DNA from: Paenibacillus sp. AN1007
Lineage (GTDB): Bacteria > Bacillota > Bacilli > Paenibacillales > Paenibacillaceae
Assembly: GCF_040702995.1 (NCBI RefSeq)
Contig: NZ_CP159992.1
Span: 3,497,501 to 3,561,500 of the forward strand
DNA: 64,000 nucleotides
Reading direction: 5' to 3'
Below the pieces are notes generated by a model that was not told the origin of the DNA, made no database searches, and saw nothing but the letters and a program-made list of their open reading frames with translations. The position numbers and the translations under genes were made by a program. This document shows, one piece after another, positions 1 to 9,026 of this stretch. The stretch's first letter is position 1. Each line of letters begins with the position of its first letter.

Positions 1-1236
1 TCCTGCAAAACCTTGGATTAACCGCTCAGGCCAGCTCCCCTGACTCTGTTCGTAAGCGAGAAGAGTAGGCAGTACACGTACTTTGAATTTGCCAGCCGTA
101 TTCAGCGCAATGTCCTGCAGCTTGTGATCAATGTAAGGATTCAGGAAGCGTTCAAACACTTCTTCCGCATAGCGCTCCAGTTCAAGCTCAGGCATATCCA
201 TCGCAGGCACAATCTCTTCCAGTACGGCTTCCCTGATCCATGAGCTGAACTGCGGGTCCTCCATTGTTTCCCTTACATGCTGTTTACCGCGAAGCAGGCC
301 CAAAGAGGACATCAGCGTATGTGAACCGTTCAGGATGCGAACTTTCCGCAGCTGATAGGGTTTCAGATCTTTTACCCAATGCACATTCAGTCCGGCCTGC
401 TTGAGCGGAAGGCGCTTGTCCAGTGACTCCTCGCCTTGGATCGCCCAGAAATGATAAGGCTCCGCCGTATTGATTAACTGATCTTGATATCCCCAGCGCG
501 CTGTGAGTGCATCCGCTTCTTCCCGAGAAGGTGCACCCGTTACAATGCGATCCACCAGGTTATTCAAGAACAGATTGTGATGCTCAATCCACAAGCGGAA
601 ATCATCGGAATATCCGAAGTCTTCGCTATGACGCAGTACACAGCTGCGCAGGACGTCACCATTCCCCTCCAGCAGCTCACATGGAAGATGAACCAATCCT
701 CTGGAAGGATCTCCGTCAAAGCGTACATACCTTTGATGCAGGAAAACGGTTAATTTGCCTGGAAACGATTGAACCGGTTCACCCGGGATATAGTCTGATT
801 GTATATATTTCAAGCCCGATTCCGTTGTGTTCGAGATGACAAACTCAAGCGATGGCAGTTCCGCAAGCTCCAGAAATGTCTGCCATTCCTCATATGGATT
901 AATAAACCGTGAAAAAACAGAAACCATTTCCGTTCGCTCCACACGCTTTCCTTCAAACAGACCTCGCGTAATCATCGTATACAGTCCGTCCTGATCCCGA
1001 ATCTGCTCAAGCTTGGCCTTTCCCCCAGGCCGAGGCTGTGTAACAGCTACACTGCCATGAAACTTGCCCTGCCGGGCACTTTCATGAAGCATCCAGTCTG
1101 CGAATCCCCGTAAAAAATTACCTTCTCCGATCTGCAGTACTTTGACGGGACGTTCAATCATTTCTTTGCATTTGCGCTGACTATCATTACCGAGCAGATG
1201 CATCTTTAATCTTGGCCGCTTAGTGCTTGCAGACAT
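1..1236 (-). CDS. uxaB: Tagaturonate reductase (altronate oxidoreductase), 5' part
   Basis: The frame is open from the ATG at 1236 to the window edge (412 codons, C-terminus missing). The product would reduce D-tagaturonate to D-altronate with NADH in galacturonate catabolism, in the cytoplasm. It belongs to the mannitol dehydrogenase-type long-chain reductases: the N-terminal nucleotide-binding motif GEGNFLRGF lies at residues 37-45, and the family motif VRILNGSHT lies near residue 300. Full-length UxaB is about 480 residues, so about 70 are outside the window. The start is supported by GAGGTGAG just upstream. The gene diverges from an AraC regulator, and a cre-like site sits in the shared intergenic region, which fits sugar-acid induction with glucose repression. 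Mannitol dehydrogenase or fructuronate reductase are close relatives, but the sequence reads as the UxaB branch. Confidence 0.85.
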   Translation of the reverse strand, partial: MSASTKRPRLKMHLLGNDSQRKCKEMIERPVKVLQIGEGNFLRGFADWMLHESARQGKFHGSVAVTQPRPGGKAKLEQIRDQDGLYTMITRGLFEGKRVERTEMVSVFSRFINPYEEWQTFLELAELPSLEFVISNTTESGLKYIQSDYIPGEPVQSFPGKLTVFLHQRYVRFDGDPSRGLVHLPCELLEGNGDVLRSCVLRHSEDFGYSDDFRLWIEHHNLFLNNLVDRIVTGAPSREEADALTARWGYQDQLINTAEPYHFWAIQGEESLDKRLPLKQAGLNVHWVKDLKPYQLRKVRILNGSHTLMSSLGLLRGKQHVRETMEDPQFSSWIREAVLEEIVPAMDMPELELERYAEEVFERFLNPYIDHKLQDIALNTAGKFKVRVLPTLLAYEQSQGSWPERLIQGFAG

Positions 1237-1298
1237 GGACACTCACCTCACCGATTATTTGGGAACTCAGAATGCAGCTGCAGAAGCAGCATCCTATT

Positions 1299-1314
1299 AT
1301 TGTAAACGCTTTAA
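1299..1314. promoter_or_regulatory. cre-like catabolite repression site
   Basis: ATTGTAAACGCTTTAA matches the Bacillus-group CcpA consensus WWTGNAARCGNWWWCA at every fixed position but one (A in place of the late C). It lies in the divergent region between uxaB and the AraC gene, about 65-80 bases upstream of the uxaB start, which is where a roadblock or promoter-occluding site would be expected. Function is inferred. Confidence 0.55.
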
Positions 1315-1421
1315 ATTCATTGTATCATCAATAAAAGGAAATTAAATTGCTTATTTTGTGTTAAATATACTCTTTCATGACTTTATCACATTCAGCGAAT
1401 CTCGTCTCCAAAGGAGCCCTT

Positions 1422-2300
1422 ATGGAACAATCACCTGTGCGCACGACCATTCATACCGAATCCGGCATTCCATTTCGCCTTGTCTATAGTGATACCAAAT
1501 CTCCGCAAAATGAGCTGCCGGATCATCTGCATGACTGGCATGAGATTATCTATGTCTATCGGGGACAAGGAAGTATTTTTATCGATACGGGTCTTGAAGA
1601 TATGCAGGAGGGAGATCTGTTTCTTATTCCTGGCAGCACCGTGCACCGTGCTCTGCCGGATGCCGGCAACCCCGTTACTTCTTCGGCTCTCTTTTTCAGT
1701 CCAGGGCTGCTTGCCTCCACGGCCGGAGGAATGTCCTCCTCCCTACTGCATCCGTTCGAACGCTGCCGTCAAAGGCGTGTATACAAAAGACATCTGAACA
1801 GCAGCGATCGTATGCAGGTATCTGCACTGATCGACGATATTCATACCGAATTTCGGTCAGATCATCATCTAAGCGCTCACGCTGCACTGCTCCGCCTGCA
1901 GCTGCTGCTTATCTTCCTGGAACGACTGGAATCTGCTGCGGGACCCGCTCGCACCGCACCTTCACTTCCTGCTCCGACCTGGCTCTCCTCAACACTGACT
2001 GACATCGATCATAAACTGCGAAGCGGGTTATCCTTACCAGATCTCGCACAGCAAGCTGCGGTGTCTCCCGCACACTTCAGCCGCGCTTTCAAGCGATATA
2101 CAGGTATGACACTGACTGATTATGCCTTGGCCCGCAGAGTCATTATGGCCAAAGAACATCTCGTACAGAGGGATGAAACGATGGCTGCTGTCGCAGATGC
2201 TTGCGGTTTTGAGAGCCTGCCCCATTTTTATAGACAGTTCAAAAAACTGACGGGTACTACACCCGCTGCTTACCGGAGAACCATGGTGCGTAATCGCTGA
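1422..2300 (+). CDS. AraC-family transcriptional regulator with cupin sensor domain
   Basis: The product is a 292-residue one-component regulator. An N-terminal cupin-like sugar-sensing domain (about residues 10-110, with HDWHEIIYVYRG and a later GDLFLIPGSTVH) is followed by a C-terminal double helix-turn-helix (about 195-290, ending in the typical CGFESLPHFYRQFKKLTG block). The frame can be extended upstream to an ATG at 1377, but AAAGGAG sits 5 bases before the ATG at 1422, so that start is chosen. It is transcribed divergently from uxaB and probably controls it, in response to a hexuronate or a related sugar. The effector cannot be read from the sequence. Confidence 0.85.
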   Translation: MEQSPVRTTIHTESGIPFRLVYSDTKSPQNELPDHLHDWHEIIYVYRGQGSIFIDTGLEDMQEGDLFLIPGSTVHRALPDAGNPVTSSALFFSPGLLASTAGGMSSSLLHPFERCRQRRVYKRHLNSSDRMQVSALIDDIHTEFRSDHHLSAHAALLRLQLLLIFLERLESAAGPARTAPSLPAPTWLSSTLTDIDHKLRSGLSLPDLAQQAAVSPAHFSRAFKRYTGMTLTDYALARRVIMAKEHLVQRDETMAAVADACGFESLPHFYRQFKKLTGTTPAAYRRTMVRNR

Positions 2301-2401
2301 ACTATATAGACACACATATTCTTCCAAGAGGGGATATGCTATGATATTCAGGGCGTACGCAGCGTACCGGATACGATTAAAAAGGTACTGGAGTTGAATC
2401 T

Positions 2402-3079
2402 GTGATTATTAAATTCCTCATTTTTGGTCTGCTGTGGCAGATCATTGGCAATCCATTCCTTGCCATTCTGATCCTGCTTGTCATTCTATACTTTCTGGAT
2501 CGGCGGTTTGTCGGCGTGTTCCCCAGCTTCACCAAACCGTTCAAACGAATGCGCAGCATGTCCCGGCTCAAGCAGCAGCTTGCACTGAATCCGAACGAAG
2601 TCTCTTCCAAGCTGGAACTGGCCAGACTGCTGATCGAACGCAAACGTTACGGTGAGGCTCATGCTCTCCTGCTTGAACTGGAACGTCCGTACGAACAATC
2701 CGCGGACTATTGGGAAGCTTTGGGTACCGCTGAACTGCACTTGGGCAGCGTCGCAGATGGCGAACGTCATATTTTACATGCGCTTGAGATTAATCCTAGA
2801 GTAAAGTACGGCGAGCCTTACCTGAGCCTTGCCGCAGCCTTCAAAGATACGGACCGTGACAAGGCGCTTCATTATGTGCAGCAGTTTCAGGAGATCCACT
2901 CCTCCTCCAGTGAAGCCTTCTATCTGCTTGGCTCCGTATATCGTTCGCTGGGCCGCAGCGAAGATGCCAAACAAGCTTTTGAGCAATCCATCCATGTATA
3001 TCGGACGCTGCCAAAATATAAAAAGCGCCAGGAGCGACGCTGGGCTGTTCGAAGCTGGTTCCGTAAAAGGGGCTTGTAG
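2402..3079 (+). CDS. Membrane-anchored tetratricopeptide repeat protein
   Basis: The product is 225 residues. Residues 2-33 are strongly hydrophobic (one or two membrane segments), followed by a basic stretch and then TPR-like helical pairs from about residue 55 to 210 (for example ALGTAELHLGSVADGERHIL and LLGSVYRSLGRSEDAKQAFE). The C-terminal tail is rich in Arg and Lys. The start is GTG, with GGAG about 10 bases upstream. TPR proteins are protein-protein scaffolds; nothing nearby identifies a partner. It converges on the APH-fold gene, and a bidirectional terminator lies between them. The role is unknown. Confidence 0.75.
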   Translation: MIIKFLIFGLLWQIIGNPFLAILILLVILYFLDRRFVGVFPSFTKPFKRMRSMSRLKQQLALNPNEVSSKLELARLLIERKRYGEAHALLLELERPYEQSADYWEALGTAELHLGSVADGERHILHALEINPRVKYGEPYLSLAAAFKDTDRDKALHYVQQFQEIHSSSSEAFYLLGSVYRSLGRSEDAKQAFEQSIHVYRTLPKYKKRQERRWAVRSWFRKRGL

Positions 3080-3112
3080 AGCTGTATTCATGTATGCTGG
3101 GTGTGAAAATGA

Positions 3113-3157
3113 AAAGTGCACGGTCTCTACTTAACCAAAGCAGAGATCGTGCACTTT
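3113..3157. terminator. Bidirectional rho-independent terminator
   Basis: A 16-bp inverted repeat, AAAGTGCACGGTCTCT with its complement (one G-U pair), is separated by 13 bases and flanked by A/T runs. It lies between the convergent TPR and APH-fold genes. Confidence 0.85.
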
Positions 3158-3175
3158 GTTTACATTAGTCACAAG

Positions 3176-4288
3176 TTATTCCATTAACAATTGGCGTAAC
3201 CGATCCTCATGCTGCCTCATCCAGTCGATTCGCTGCTTCAGCTTCACAATCTGCTGTACCGCTACCCCTGGCTCATCTGTTCCTTCCATCATTCGGCTGA
3301 TAAAATGCATCACCACATCCAGACTGCGAAGCAGGATTAACTGAGGAATGGCCTTCAGTTCCTCACCTGCGAGTCCAACTTTTTCCCGGAATCCCCGAAT
3401 CAAGCTCGCCTGCGCCTGCCACATCCAATCTTCACTCTTGTCCATGGTCAGCATATCAGACATCGGAACAGCCAGTTCCATAACCCGCAGATCCCAGGTA
3501 GCAAACTCAAAATCAAGAATCGCACTTGGATTCCCTTCACGATCAAACAGCACATTCGATGCGTTCACATCGCCATGTACGAGCTGATGCGGAAGCTGTT
3601 CCATTCCACGCAAAGCTTCGAACAAACCTGGCAGCTCATGCCGCAGCTGCTCCAGTTCTCCCGAACAAGCTGCAAGCATCTGCGGCGGCGAAGCACACAG
3701 CTCCAGCAGATGAACGGGCGTACAGAGCGGATAAGCTTCGTCAATCCGATAATATGGCGGATAAACCGGTTCAAGTGCCAATTCAAGTCTTGCGAGGGCT
3801 GACGATAACTGGCCTGCCGCCCGGCCTAATTGAAGAAGCTGACCCGGAGAATCCCATACGGGGTTGACTCCCTCCAGATAACGAAACAACGTTACGATTT
3901 TTATGGCGCCCGTGTTATGATCTCGAATGACTTGGTACGTCTTCTTATTTTCTTTGTACATTTCTTGGTTTCCCGTAGGGACCTGATCCGTTGTCTCACT
4001 ACCATTAGATAACGAGATGACAGGTTTGGGCACATCAAGTTCAAACGCTGTATCCGACAGTGCGATCAGCAAACCGTGTTCAAAAGCTATTTTCATTTGA
4101 TCATTATGTGTTTCGTATTGTCTCATAATAAAATGTGCTTCACTAGTGTGCAGCACAAAGGTGGTGTTGTTCATACCGCCCTTGCTGCGTTCGGCCTGCC
4201 ACTTTGATGTGAATCCGTATAAATCGAGCACGTTAGATATCAGCTGCTGCTCGGACGGAAGAAGAGAATGCTGCTGTTTGTTAGACAC
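3176..4288 (-). CDS. Aminoglycoside phosphotransferase-fold kinase (APH family)
   Basis: The product is a 370-residue kinase-fold protein. The catalytic loop HGDVNASNVLF and the metal-binding ILDFEFATWD (Asp in DFE) are both present, and an N-terminal lobe carries GGMNNTTFVL. The family includes homoserine kinase type II, CotS-like spore proteins and choline or aminoglycoside kinases. The small-molecule substrate cannot be deduced, and nothing points to antibiotic resistance. The start is GTG at 4288 with GAGGAG upstream. The SGNH esterase gene lies 86 bases upstream on the same strand, so the two may be co-transcribed. Confidence 0.75.
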   Translation of the reverse strand: MSNKQQHSLLPSEQQLISNVLDLYGFTSKWQAERSKGGMNNTTFVLHTSEAHFIMRQYETHNDQMKIAFEHGLLIALSDTAFELDVPKPVISLSNGSETTDQVPTGNQEMYKENKKTYQVIRDHNTGAIKIVTLFRYLEGVNPVWDSPGQLLQLGRAAGQLSSALARLELALEPVYPPYYRIDEAYPLCTPVHLLELCASPPQMLAACSGELEQLRHELPGLFEALRGMEQLPHQLVHGDVNASNVLFDREGNPSAILDFEFATWDLRVMELAVPMSDMLTMDKSEDWMWQAQASLIRGFREKVGLAGEELKAIPQLILLRSLDVVMHFISRMMEGTDEPGVAVQQIVKLKQRIDWMRQHEDRLRQLLME

Positions 4289-4374
4289 CGGTTATAACTC
4301 CTCTGTTACGATAGTTTGAATGAACCCTTTCATCATATCCAAAGTTATCTGACCGGTCCAGTCATGTTCAGCAT

Positions 4375-5001
4375 TTAGGCAAAAGGAACATAGCCCGTTC
4401 GATTCAACTGCTCCGCGATCACCCGATATCCCCTAGCATTCGGATGGACTCTGTCCCAGAACAGCAGCTCCCGCTCTCGTCCTTCAAACTTGTCGTATAC
4501 CTGTGCACAGGCGTAGTTACCTGAGCCGGCACTATTCAGATAAACATTGTACTGCCGTACCCAATATGCAGCTTCTGTCGATTGTGGATACGGGTTGTAC
4601 AATCCGATAGAACGAACAAAATACTTATGATCCCCTTTTAACTGCCGAATTTGTCTCATCACCTGGGATACGTGCTGCCGCGTTTCACCCAGTACCTGTG
4701 TCATTCTCCCGGCACTCGGAATCCCGCCGCTGGCCTTAAACGTACGGATGAGGTCGTTGCCGCCAATGGATAATGTGATGATATCTGCTTCACGCAGTGC
4801 TTGACGCACCCGCGGATGGGCATTGATCATCTGCAGCAGTTCCCCGGATGTCAGTCCGTTCACTCCTAAATTGTCCATGGAAACAAACGTACGCAGATTC
4901 ATCTCTGCCATACGACGATAGATTGGAACAAAACCGGTCCCGAGGAGCGCTCCTGTACCCACGGTCAAGGAATCTCCTACAGCCACATAACGATATACCA
5001 T
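4375..5001 (-). CDS. SGNH/GDSL-family hydrolase
   Basis: The product is a 208-residue cytoplasmic esterase or acylhydrolase with no signal peptide. Block I is VGDSLTVG with nucleophile Ser11. The Gly/Asn oxyanion block is SIGGNDL. The catalytic Asp183 and His186 lie in DRVHPNARGY. The length is normal for the single-domain YpmR/TesA-like group. The substrate could be a lipid, an acetylated sugar or a peptidoglycan acetyl group; the sequence does not decide. It lies upstream of the APH-fold gene on the same strand. Confidence 0.85.
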   Translation of the reverse strand: MVYRYVAVGDSLTVGTGALLGTGFVPIYRRMAEMNLRTFVSMDNLGVNGLTSGELLQMINAHPRVRQALREADIITLSIGGNDLIRTFKASGGIPSAGRMTQVLGETRQHVSQVMRQIRQLKGDHKYFVRSIGLYNPYPQSTEAAYWVRQYNVYLNSAGSGNYACAQVYDKFEGRERELLFWDRVHPNARGYRVIAEQLNRTGYVPFA

Positions 5002-5133
5002 CCCGCCACCCCTCTCTCTGCTGATCTTCCTGATTATTCATTAACTGCCATATATCATATGAAAGCCAATCAGCCAGAGCGCGGGATAGTGTCCTTAGGC
5101 AGAAACCTTTCTTTGGTTAAGTGGATTGTCACG

Positions 5134-5172
5134 AAAAAGAAGCCCCACCGCATCATGCGGCAGAGCCTCTTT
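5134..5172 (-). terminator. Rho-independent terminator of the MMPL gene
   Basis: Read on the minus strand, a 14-bp stem with several G-U pairs (AGAGGC...GCTTCT, core CCGC/GCGG) is followed by TTTTT. It lies just beyond the MMPL stop codon. Confidence 0.7.
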
Positions 5173-5195
5173 CCCGTATTACATATCGATGATGA

Positions 5196-8100
5196 TTACA
5201 TGCCTACAGTATGATTGGAATCATTGGATTCTGACTGTTCCTTGTTACGGAACGGCCACCAGTTCGCCCGGCCGAACATCTTCACCATTACAGGTACGAA
5301 GAATGGCAGGAATAACAGGGAATATAAAACCAGGCCGCTGAGCACAACAGTCGCAATTTGCATCATCGAGAGCACCCCTGAAGGGTACATCGCGGCAAAA
5401 GTTCCACTTAGAATAACCGCTGCCGACAAAATGACGGTTCCCATGTTTTTCATCGCATACAATATCGCATCCTCGACTCTCATGCCTTTGTTTTCATTGA
5501 AACGATCCATGAGGAAGATGCTGTAATCCACGCCTAGAGCAATCAGCATCACGAAACCAAAGAAAGGAGTAACCCAGCTGATTCCTGCATAACCCATAAT
5601 ATTTACAAAGACGACCTCCGTAAGTGCCATAGCTGTAAAGTATGCAAGAAGCAGTGAAATAATCAGGTAGATCGGCATGATCACAGAACGCAGCAGGATA
5701 ACCAGAATGATAAATGTTCCTGCCAGCATCAGCATAACCGTCCGTGTATAGTCTTTATTTGAAATCGACTGTAAATCTGCAAACGTACTGGTTACACCAC
5801 CTACGGCAATGTCAGCTTTCTCAAGCGCACTGCCCTGAACGGCACGATTTACTGCCGCTTCAATATCGGGCACACGGTCAATCGCTTCTTTACCATACGG
5901 ATTCTCTGCAAAAATAACATCCAGCATCATCGTCTTGCGATCCTTGGACAGATACGTATCAAATACCTTCTTGAAGTCCTTGTTATTCAAGGCTTCTTCA
6001 GGAACATACCAGCCTGCAAGATCGGAATCCGGTGAATTTTGCAGTTGTGTCAGATAATCCTGAGCGGAATCGAGACCACCCGACACCTTCTTGATTCCAT
6101 CGACACTTTGATTCAATCCATCCGTCAGCTGCGTCAATTGACCACTCAGATCCGAGAAGCCCTGCTGGATCTTCTCCTGTCCCCCCTGAAGCTGACCGAG
6201 ACCATTCTGGATAGAAGGGATTTCCTTAATCACTTTACCCTGACCGTCCGCAGCCTGCTTCAAGCCTGATTCCAGTTGTCCAATACCTGCTACAATCTGG
6301 CCCAAACCGTCAGTCAGCGCCTTCTGCCCGGATGCTGCAGAAGCAAAACCTTCATTCGCTTTATTGATCCCGGCCGCAGCCGCACTCAGGTTCGTCTGAA
6401 TTTGGGACAGTCCCTGTGCAAGCTGTGCTGTGCCTGAACCTGTTTGACCGATCGTGCCTTTGATCCGTTGATAGTCGGCGTCCTGCTGCAGCTCTGGATA
6501 ACGCTCTTCAAGCGTGGAGAAGGATTGGGACAAACTCGTCAATGCCGTTGAAACACCAGTCAACTGCTGCTCCAGCTCCTTCGTTCCATCACCCAGAGCA
6601 ACCACACCAGCTCCAGCCTGGCGATAGGCCTGCAGTAACTGATCATTCGCTTTGGCAAGCTGGTCTGCGCTGGTTTTTGCCTGCTGCAGTCCCGCTTTCA
6701 GATCCCCCGCCCCGGAAGAACCATCGCGAATGCCTTTTTCGATCCGTTTCAGTCCATCGCTGAGCTGTGAAATACCGGATTGCAGCTGGCTTGTGCCCTT
6801 GGTCAGCGCTCCAGCCCCATTCGCAGCTTCTTTGAGCTGAGGTTCATTTTTACTCAGTTCACTGCTGGCTTTGCTCAGACCGTCGCTGATTTTGTCCAGA
6901 CCTGTCTTCCCTTCGCCTAAGCCATCAGATAAAGTACCTACTTGTTTAGTCACTTCAAAATCTTTGATCTCGTCCCCTGTAGGACGTGTCATACTGCGCA
7001 CACCCGCAACCCCGGGAACCTTTTCTACTTCGCGGCTGATCTTCTCGGCTGCAGCCATATATTTGGCGTTATCCATCGTTTCGTCGTTTTGAATGACGAT
7101 CTGCCCCGGCAGGGATTCACCCGGCCCAAAACTGTCCGAGATAATGTTAAACGCTTTAACCGAATCGTATTTGTCACCAATTTCATCAAGACTGTTAAAT
7201 GATAACTTCCCATCATATGTTATGAGAAGAGGAACCGTCACTGCGGCAGCAATCAGCAGGGCTGCCCACGGTCGTTTAAGTGAAAATTTGCCTGCTGCGC
7301 CATAGATTTTACTCTCGGCATGTTCCAGGGAGCCTTTCGATGGCCAGAATAACTTCCTGCCCAGCACGGCCATAAAGAACGGCACAATGGTCACAAGTGC
7401 AAGCATCATCACGGCGATTCCCACAGCTACAGCTACCGCAGAACGATACAGCATAAACTGCGCGAAACCGATCGCCACGAATCCTACCAATACCGCCAGA
7501 GCTGAGAAAAACACCGTTTTACCTGCCGTACGATATGTAGCAATAATCGCATCCCACGTGTTCTCATGGTGTGCCAGCTCTTCCTTGAACCGGCTGATGA
7601 GCAGGATACAGTAGTCTGTTCCAATCCCGAACATAACGGCCACCATAAAGATTTGTGTGAACGTGGAGAGCGGGAAATTAACTCCGTCTACCAGGAATGC
7701 AACAATCTGCTGAGATACGATATAACTGATGCCCACTGTCAGCAGCGGTACAAACGGAGCTACAAACGAACGGAACACCAGGAAAAGAATTAGCAAAATG
7801 AAGACTACCGTAATGTACTCGGATTTCTTGAGTCCTTCCTGAGAACTCTCAATCGTATCTTCATCAATCAAACCTTTACCTGTAATATAATGCTCAACAT
7901 TGACTGATTTCAGTGCACCATTCAGGTCATTTCGCATTTCCTTGACGGTGCGATCACCCTTTTCAATCGAGAGCGAAGTCAGAATAGTTTTACCATCTGC
8001 CGAAATCATTTTGTCTGACAATTCCGGCTGTGAGAACGGCTCTAAAACAGACAAAATGCCGAGCTTTTCTTTATCGGCTTCAAGCAGTTTGACCGCTTTT

Positions 8101-8363
8101 TCGGCCTCTTGTCTGCCCGTTGTGCCAAGACCATCCGGATTATGAAATACCAGTGCAATGGAGGTCCCTTTTTGTTCCCCATTTTGGGCTGCCGCTTCAT
8201 CCAGAATCTCCGCAGCTTTCGTGGAAGAATACCCATCCGGGACAGAAAACTGCCCCTTTTCGCGAATCAACTCACTCATGTTTGGCGCGGTAAACATCAA
8301 TACGGCGGCTGCGGCAATCCACAGCCCCATGATCCACCAGCGCCCTTTTAATATCGCTCTCAT
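5196..8363 (-). CDS. MMPL-family (RND-like) exporter with long coiled central domain
   Basis: The product is 1055 residues. The family pattern of two membrane halves is clear: one segment near the N-terminus (8-27), a cluster around 175-390 containing GIGTDYCILLISRF, and a second cluster around 885-1040 containing the paralogous ALGVDYSIFLMDRF. Between the halves lies a roughly 300-residue region (about 480-800) of repeated small/polar heptads (SQLQSGISQLSDGL, SGLKQAADGQGKV) like those of YhgE/Pip proteins, predicted to be an extracellular coiled coil. MMPL proteins export lipids, surface glycolipids or amphiphiles using proton motive force. The MarR gene upstream overlaps it by one base (TAATG), so regulator and pump form one operon. 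The substrate is unknown. Confidence 0.9.
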   Translation of the reverse strand: MRAILKGRWWIMGLWIAAAAVLMFTAPNMSELIREKGQFSVPDGYSSTKAAEILDEAAAQNGEQKGTSIALVFHNPDGLGTTGRQEAEKAVKLLEADKEKLGILSVLEPFSQPELSDKMISADGKTILTSLSIEKGDRTVKEMRNDLNGALKSVNVEHYITGKGLIDEDTIESSQEGLKKSEYITVVFILLILFLVFRSFVAPFVPLLTVGISYIVSQQIVAFLVDGVNFPLSTFTQIFMVAVMFGIGTDYCILLISRFKEELAHHENTWDAIIATYRTAGKTVFFSALAVLVGFVAIGFAQFMLYRSAVAVAVGIAVMMLALVTIVPFFMAVLGRKLFWPSKGSLEHAESKIYGAAGKFSLKRPWAALLIAAAVTVPLLITYDGKLSFNSLDEIGDKYDSVKAFNIISDSFGPGESLPGQIVIQNDETMDNAKYMAAAEKISREVEKVPGVAGVRSMTRPTGDEIKDFEVTKQVGTLSDGLGEGKTGLDKISDGLSKASSELSKNEPQLKEAANGAGALTKGTSQLQSGISQLSDGLKRIEKGIRDGSSGAGDLKAGLQQAKTSADQLAKANDQLLQAYRQAGAGVVALGDGTKELEQQLTGVSTALTSLSQSFSTLEERYPELQQDADYQRIKGTIGQTGSGTAQLAQGLSQIQTNLSAAAAGINKANEGFASAASGQKALTDGLGQIVAGIGQLESGLKQAADGQGKVIKEIPSIQNGLGQLQGGQEKIQQGFSDLSGQLTQLTDGLNQSVDGIKKVSGGLDSAQDYLTQLQNSPDSDLAGWYVPEEALNNKDFKKVFDTYLSKDRKTMMLDVIFAENPYGKEAIDRVPDIEAAVNRAVQGSALEKADIAVGGVTSTFADLQSISNKDYTRTVMLMLAGTFIILVILLRSVIMPIYLIISLLLAYFTAMALTEVVFVNIMGYAGISWVTPFFGFVMLIALGVDYSIFLMDRFNENKGMRVEDAILYAMKNMGTVILSAAVILSGTFAAMYPSGVLSMMQIATVVLSGLVLYSLLFLPFFVPVMVKMFGRANWWPFRNKEQSESNDSNHTVGM

Positions 8364-8818
8364 TACTTCTCCAGCCCTTCTTCTTGTGTTAGGAGTGCTG
8401 CCAGCTTCTCGAATGAATCAATAAAATTCTGGACCGCTTCCGGCGTAAAATGTTCCAAATAAGGTTCCAAAACCTTCTGAATCTCTAATTCTGTCTCCCT
8501 GTACAGCTCATGACCAGCATCCGTCAGCGTCAGATAGATGACACGGCGGTCGCGTTCGTCCCCTGTACGATGTACCAGATTTCGGTCAGCCAGTTTGTTG
8601 ACCAGAGCCGTGATGCTGCTCTTGCCTACACACAGAAGCTCTGCCAGATCCGAAGGCGTGCATTCCGGTTTCTCGTGAATCAGACGCAGTGCACAGAACT
8701 GATCTGTCGTAACGGTCTGACCTACCTTTTCACGTATCCGCGTATCAAAACGCTTGTTGACCAGAAACGAAGCATCCAGATAACGATTCACTAAGCTTTT
8801 GGCGTCCGGAGTATTCAT
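8363..8818 (-). CDS. MarR-family repressor of the MMPL exporter
   Basis: The product is 151 residues with a winged helix (PSDLAELLCVGKSSITALVNKL recognition region, DRRVIYLTLTDAGHEL wing). An ATG 17 codons further upstream is in frame, but AGGAGG with good spacing precedes the ATG at 8818. The stop codon overlaps the exporter start by one base, indicating translational coupling. The inverted repeat TAGTTC-N7-GAACTA, 22 bases upstream of the start, is the likely autoregulatory operator. MarR proteins usually release DNA on binding phenolic or amphipathic ligands. Confidence 0.88.
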   Translation of the reverse strand: MNTPDAKSLVNRYLDASFLVNKRFDTRIREKVGQTVTTDQFCALRLIHEKPECTPSDLAELLCVGKSSITALVNKLADRNLVHRTGDERDRRVIYLTLTDAGHELYRETELEIQKVLEPYLEHFTPEAVQNFIDSFEKLAALLTQEEGLEK

Positions 8819-8839
8819 ATCCTTTCCTCCTCTCAAAAT

Positions 8840-8858
8840 TAGTTCACATAACGAACTA
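8840..8858 (-). promoter_or_regulatory. Probable MarR operator
   Basis: TAGTTCACATAACGAACTA is a perfect 6-bp inverted repeat with a 7-base spacer, in the leader or promoter of the marR-MMPL operon. The shape and length are typical of MarR binding sites. A plausible but weak promoter (TTGCCC-N16-TATAGA on the minus strand, about 8875-8905) lies just upstream. Confidence 0.55.
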
Positions 8859-8930
8859 TTCATGAACAAAACTATTCTATAATGAAACTATGTTGTAGGG
8901 CAATACTTTTTTCCTATGTTTAAAACAAAA

Positions 8931-8974
8931 AAACAGGACATTCAGCTCAGCACATATGCCAAGCCAAACATCCT
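8931..8974 (-). terminator. Rho-independent terminator of the GNAT gene
   Basis: On the minus strand a 13-bp stem (AGGATGTTTGGCT against AGCTGAATGTCCT, with G-U pairs) is followed by GTTTTTTTG. It separates the acetyltransferase gene from the marR promoter. Confidence 0.75.
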
Positions 8975-9026
8975 ATCTGATTCATCTGAATATAATGTTA
9001 CGCTGTACTCGTCACACACTTCAGCT

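Noticed and set aside
3176..4288. Antibiotic resistance gene (aminoglycoside phosphotransferase)
   Set aside because: Only the broad kinase fold is shared. Lineage-specific features of true resistance enzymes were not recognised, and the context is ordinary chromosome.
6000..6950. Repeat array in the MMPL gene
   Set aside because: The periodicity is that of protein heptads in a coiled domain, with no DNA-level repeat units or spacers; not a CRISPR or satellite.
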